A DNA stretch of 22,291 nt from positions 1-22,291 of IMG/VR virus record IMGVR_UViG_3300026484_000056; one strand, given 5' to 3'. The stretch comes from a virus. Positions 21,962 to 22,291 of this stretch are shown one piece after another. Position 1 is the first letter of the stretch; each line of letters starts with the position of its first letter. A program made the translations under genes and the position numbers. Under the pieces are notes generated by a model. The model did not search any database and was not told where the DNA came from. It was given only the letters and a program-made list of their open reading frames with translations.

Positions 21962-22263
21962 TGTTGTAATTCATCCACGACAAGTTGTGCATAACCGGCA
22001 ATATCTCTCCAGTTATCATCATAAGCAGGGTCACCATTTGCAATACGAGCTATTTTATGAAATATCATTTCTATAGCTTCTGTCATTACAGGTGTAAACT
22101 CTGCTGGTTGTCCGTAGTCTACAACATGAGCATGAAATATATCTTTAAATTCTTGTGAAAGTGCAGCATGATTTTTAAACTCACCATAACGATTACCTCG
22201 TTGTTTTAAGGTGTCAGCTACAGATATATCTGTGCTTTCACCTGCATCATTAATACCTTCCAT
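21958..22263 (-). CDS. DUF6378-like phage protein
   Basis: The product is 101 residues. The segment TLKQRGNRYGEFKNHAALSQEF (landmarks LKQRGNRYGEF, FKNHAALSQ) followed by EAIEMIFHKIARIANGDPAYDDNWRDIAGYAQLV is the hallmark of a widespread phage family of unknown function (DUF6378): a conserved R-G-x-RYG-F start, then a helix with H-K-I-x-R and a D-W-D-I-AGYa-L end. A very good ribosome site (AAAGGAGGAG) precedes the ATG at 22263. The pattern of conserved Glu, His and Asp hints at a nucleotide- or metal-binding helical bundle, but no activity is established to my knowledge. It is coupled by ATGA to the 59-aa gene downstream. The window ends 28 bp upstream of its start. Confidence 0.8.
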   Translation of the reverse strand: MEGINDAGESTDISVADTLKQRGNRYGEFKNHAALSQEFKDIFHAHVVDYGQPAEFTPVMTEAIEMIFHKIARIANGDPAYDDNWRDIAGYAQLVVDELQQ

Positions 22264-22291
22264 TACTCCTCCTTTTGTAATTGTTGTTGTA

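Noticed and set aside
1-22291. CRISPR array, insertion sequence or attachment sites.
   Set aside because: No regularly spaced repeats, no transposase or integrase and no matching terminal repeats were seen. The only tandem run is the short CTCA/CACT stretch near 20846-20862.

Overview
The window is a compact, AT-rich phage genome segment that looks like an N4-type (Schitoviridae-like) podovirus. Two things support this. The 402-aa protein at 675-1883 reads as the N4 gp56-type major capsid protein. The 2095-aa protein at 12573-18860 carries the three catalytic motifs of a T7-superfamily single-subunit RNA polymerase, at the place in the late operon where N4 keeps its virion-packaged RNA polymerase. 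The host cannot be named from the sequence.

Region 1 (1-18860, + strand) is the late virion operon: the 3' part of a probable scaffold gene, the capsid protein, two small virion proteins, a three-gene accessory cassette, a membrane-type virion protein, two ejection-type proteins and then the polymerase pair. Most genes start behind an AAGGA-type ribosome binding site. The accessory cassette (3053-4645) encodes an acyl carrier protein, a beta-ketoacyl-synthase-like enzyme with its Cys-His-Lys-His residues intact, and an unrecognised 171-aa protein. The three overlap each other and abut their neighbours, so they are translationally coupled inside a structural operon. The virion polymerase is split: the 1091-aa and 2095-aa frames lie in the same reading frame, separated by one TAA, and the second has its own Shine-Dalgarno. 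The 2095-aa protein also carries an HELVH zinc-protease motif downstream of the polymerase motifs.

Region 2 (18860-18880) is a hairpin shared by convergent transcripts. Region 3 (18869-19521, - strand) holds a tiny membrane protein and six tRNA genes with encoded CCA (Trp, Gln, Ser, Tyr, Asn, Arg). The Arg tRNA has the unusual anticodon GCG.

Region 4 (about 19543-20945) is 1.4 kb without convincing genes but dense with long inverted repeats. Two of its loops fold as stable tetraloops (GAAA, UUCG) only when read on the - strand. It contains a tRNA-like element whose anticodon arm is closed by a 4-nt UAAC loop. I read it as a candidate giant structured non-coding RNA of the kind found beside phage tRNAs (GOLLD/ROOL-like), with an embedded tRNA-like domain.

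Region 5 (20951-22263, - strand) is a tightly packed early/middle block: a DUF6378-like protein, a 59-aa protein, a 29-aa membrane peptide, a Tad2 (DUF2829) anti-Thoeris protein and a MazG/HisE-like protein. The most unusual items are the acyl-carrier/ketosynthase cassette, the giant RNA with its anticodon-less tRNA-like domain, and the split, protease-bearing virion polymerase.
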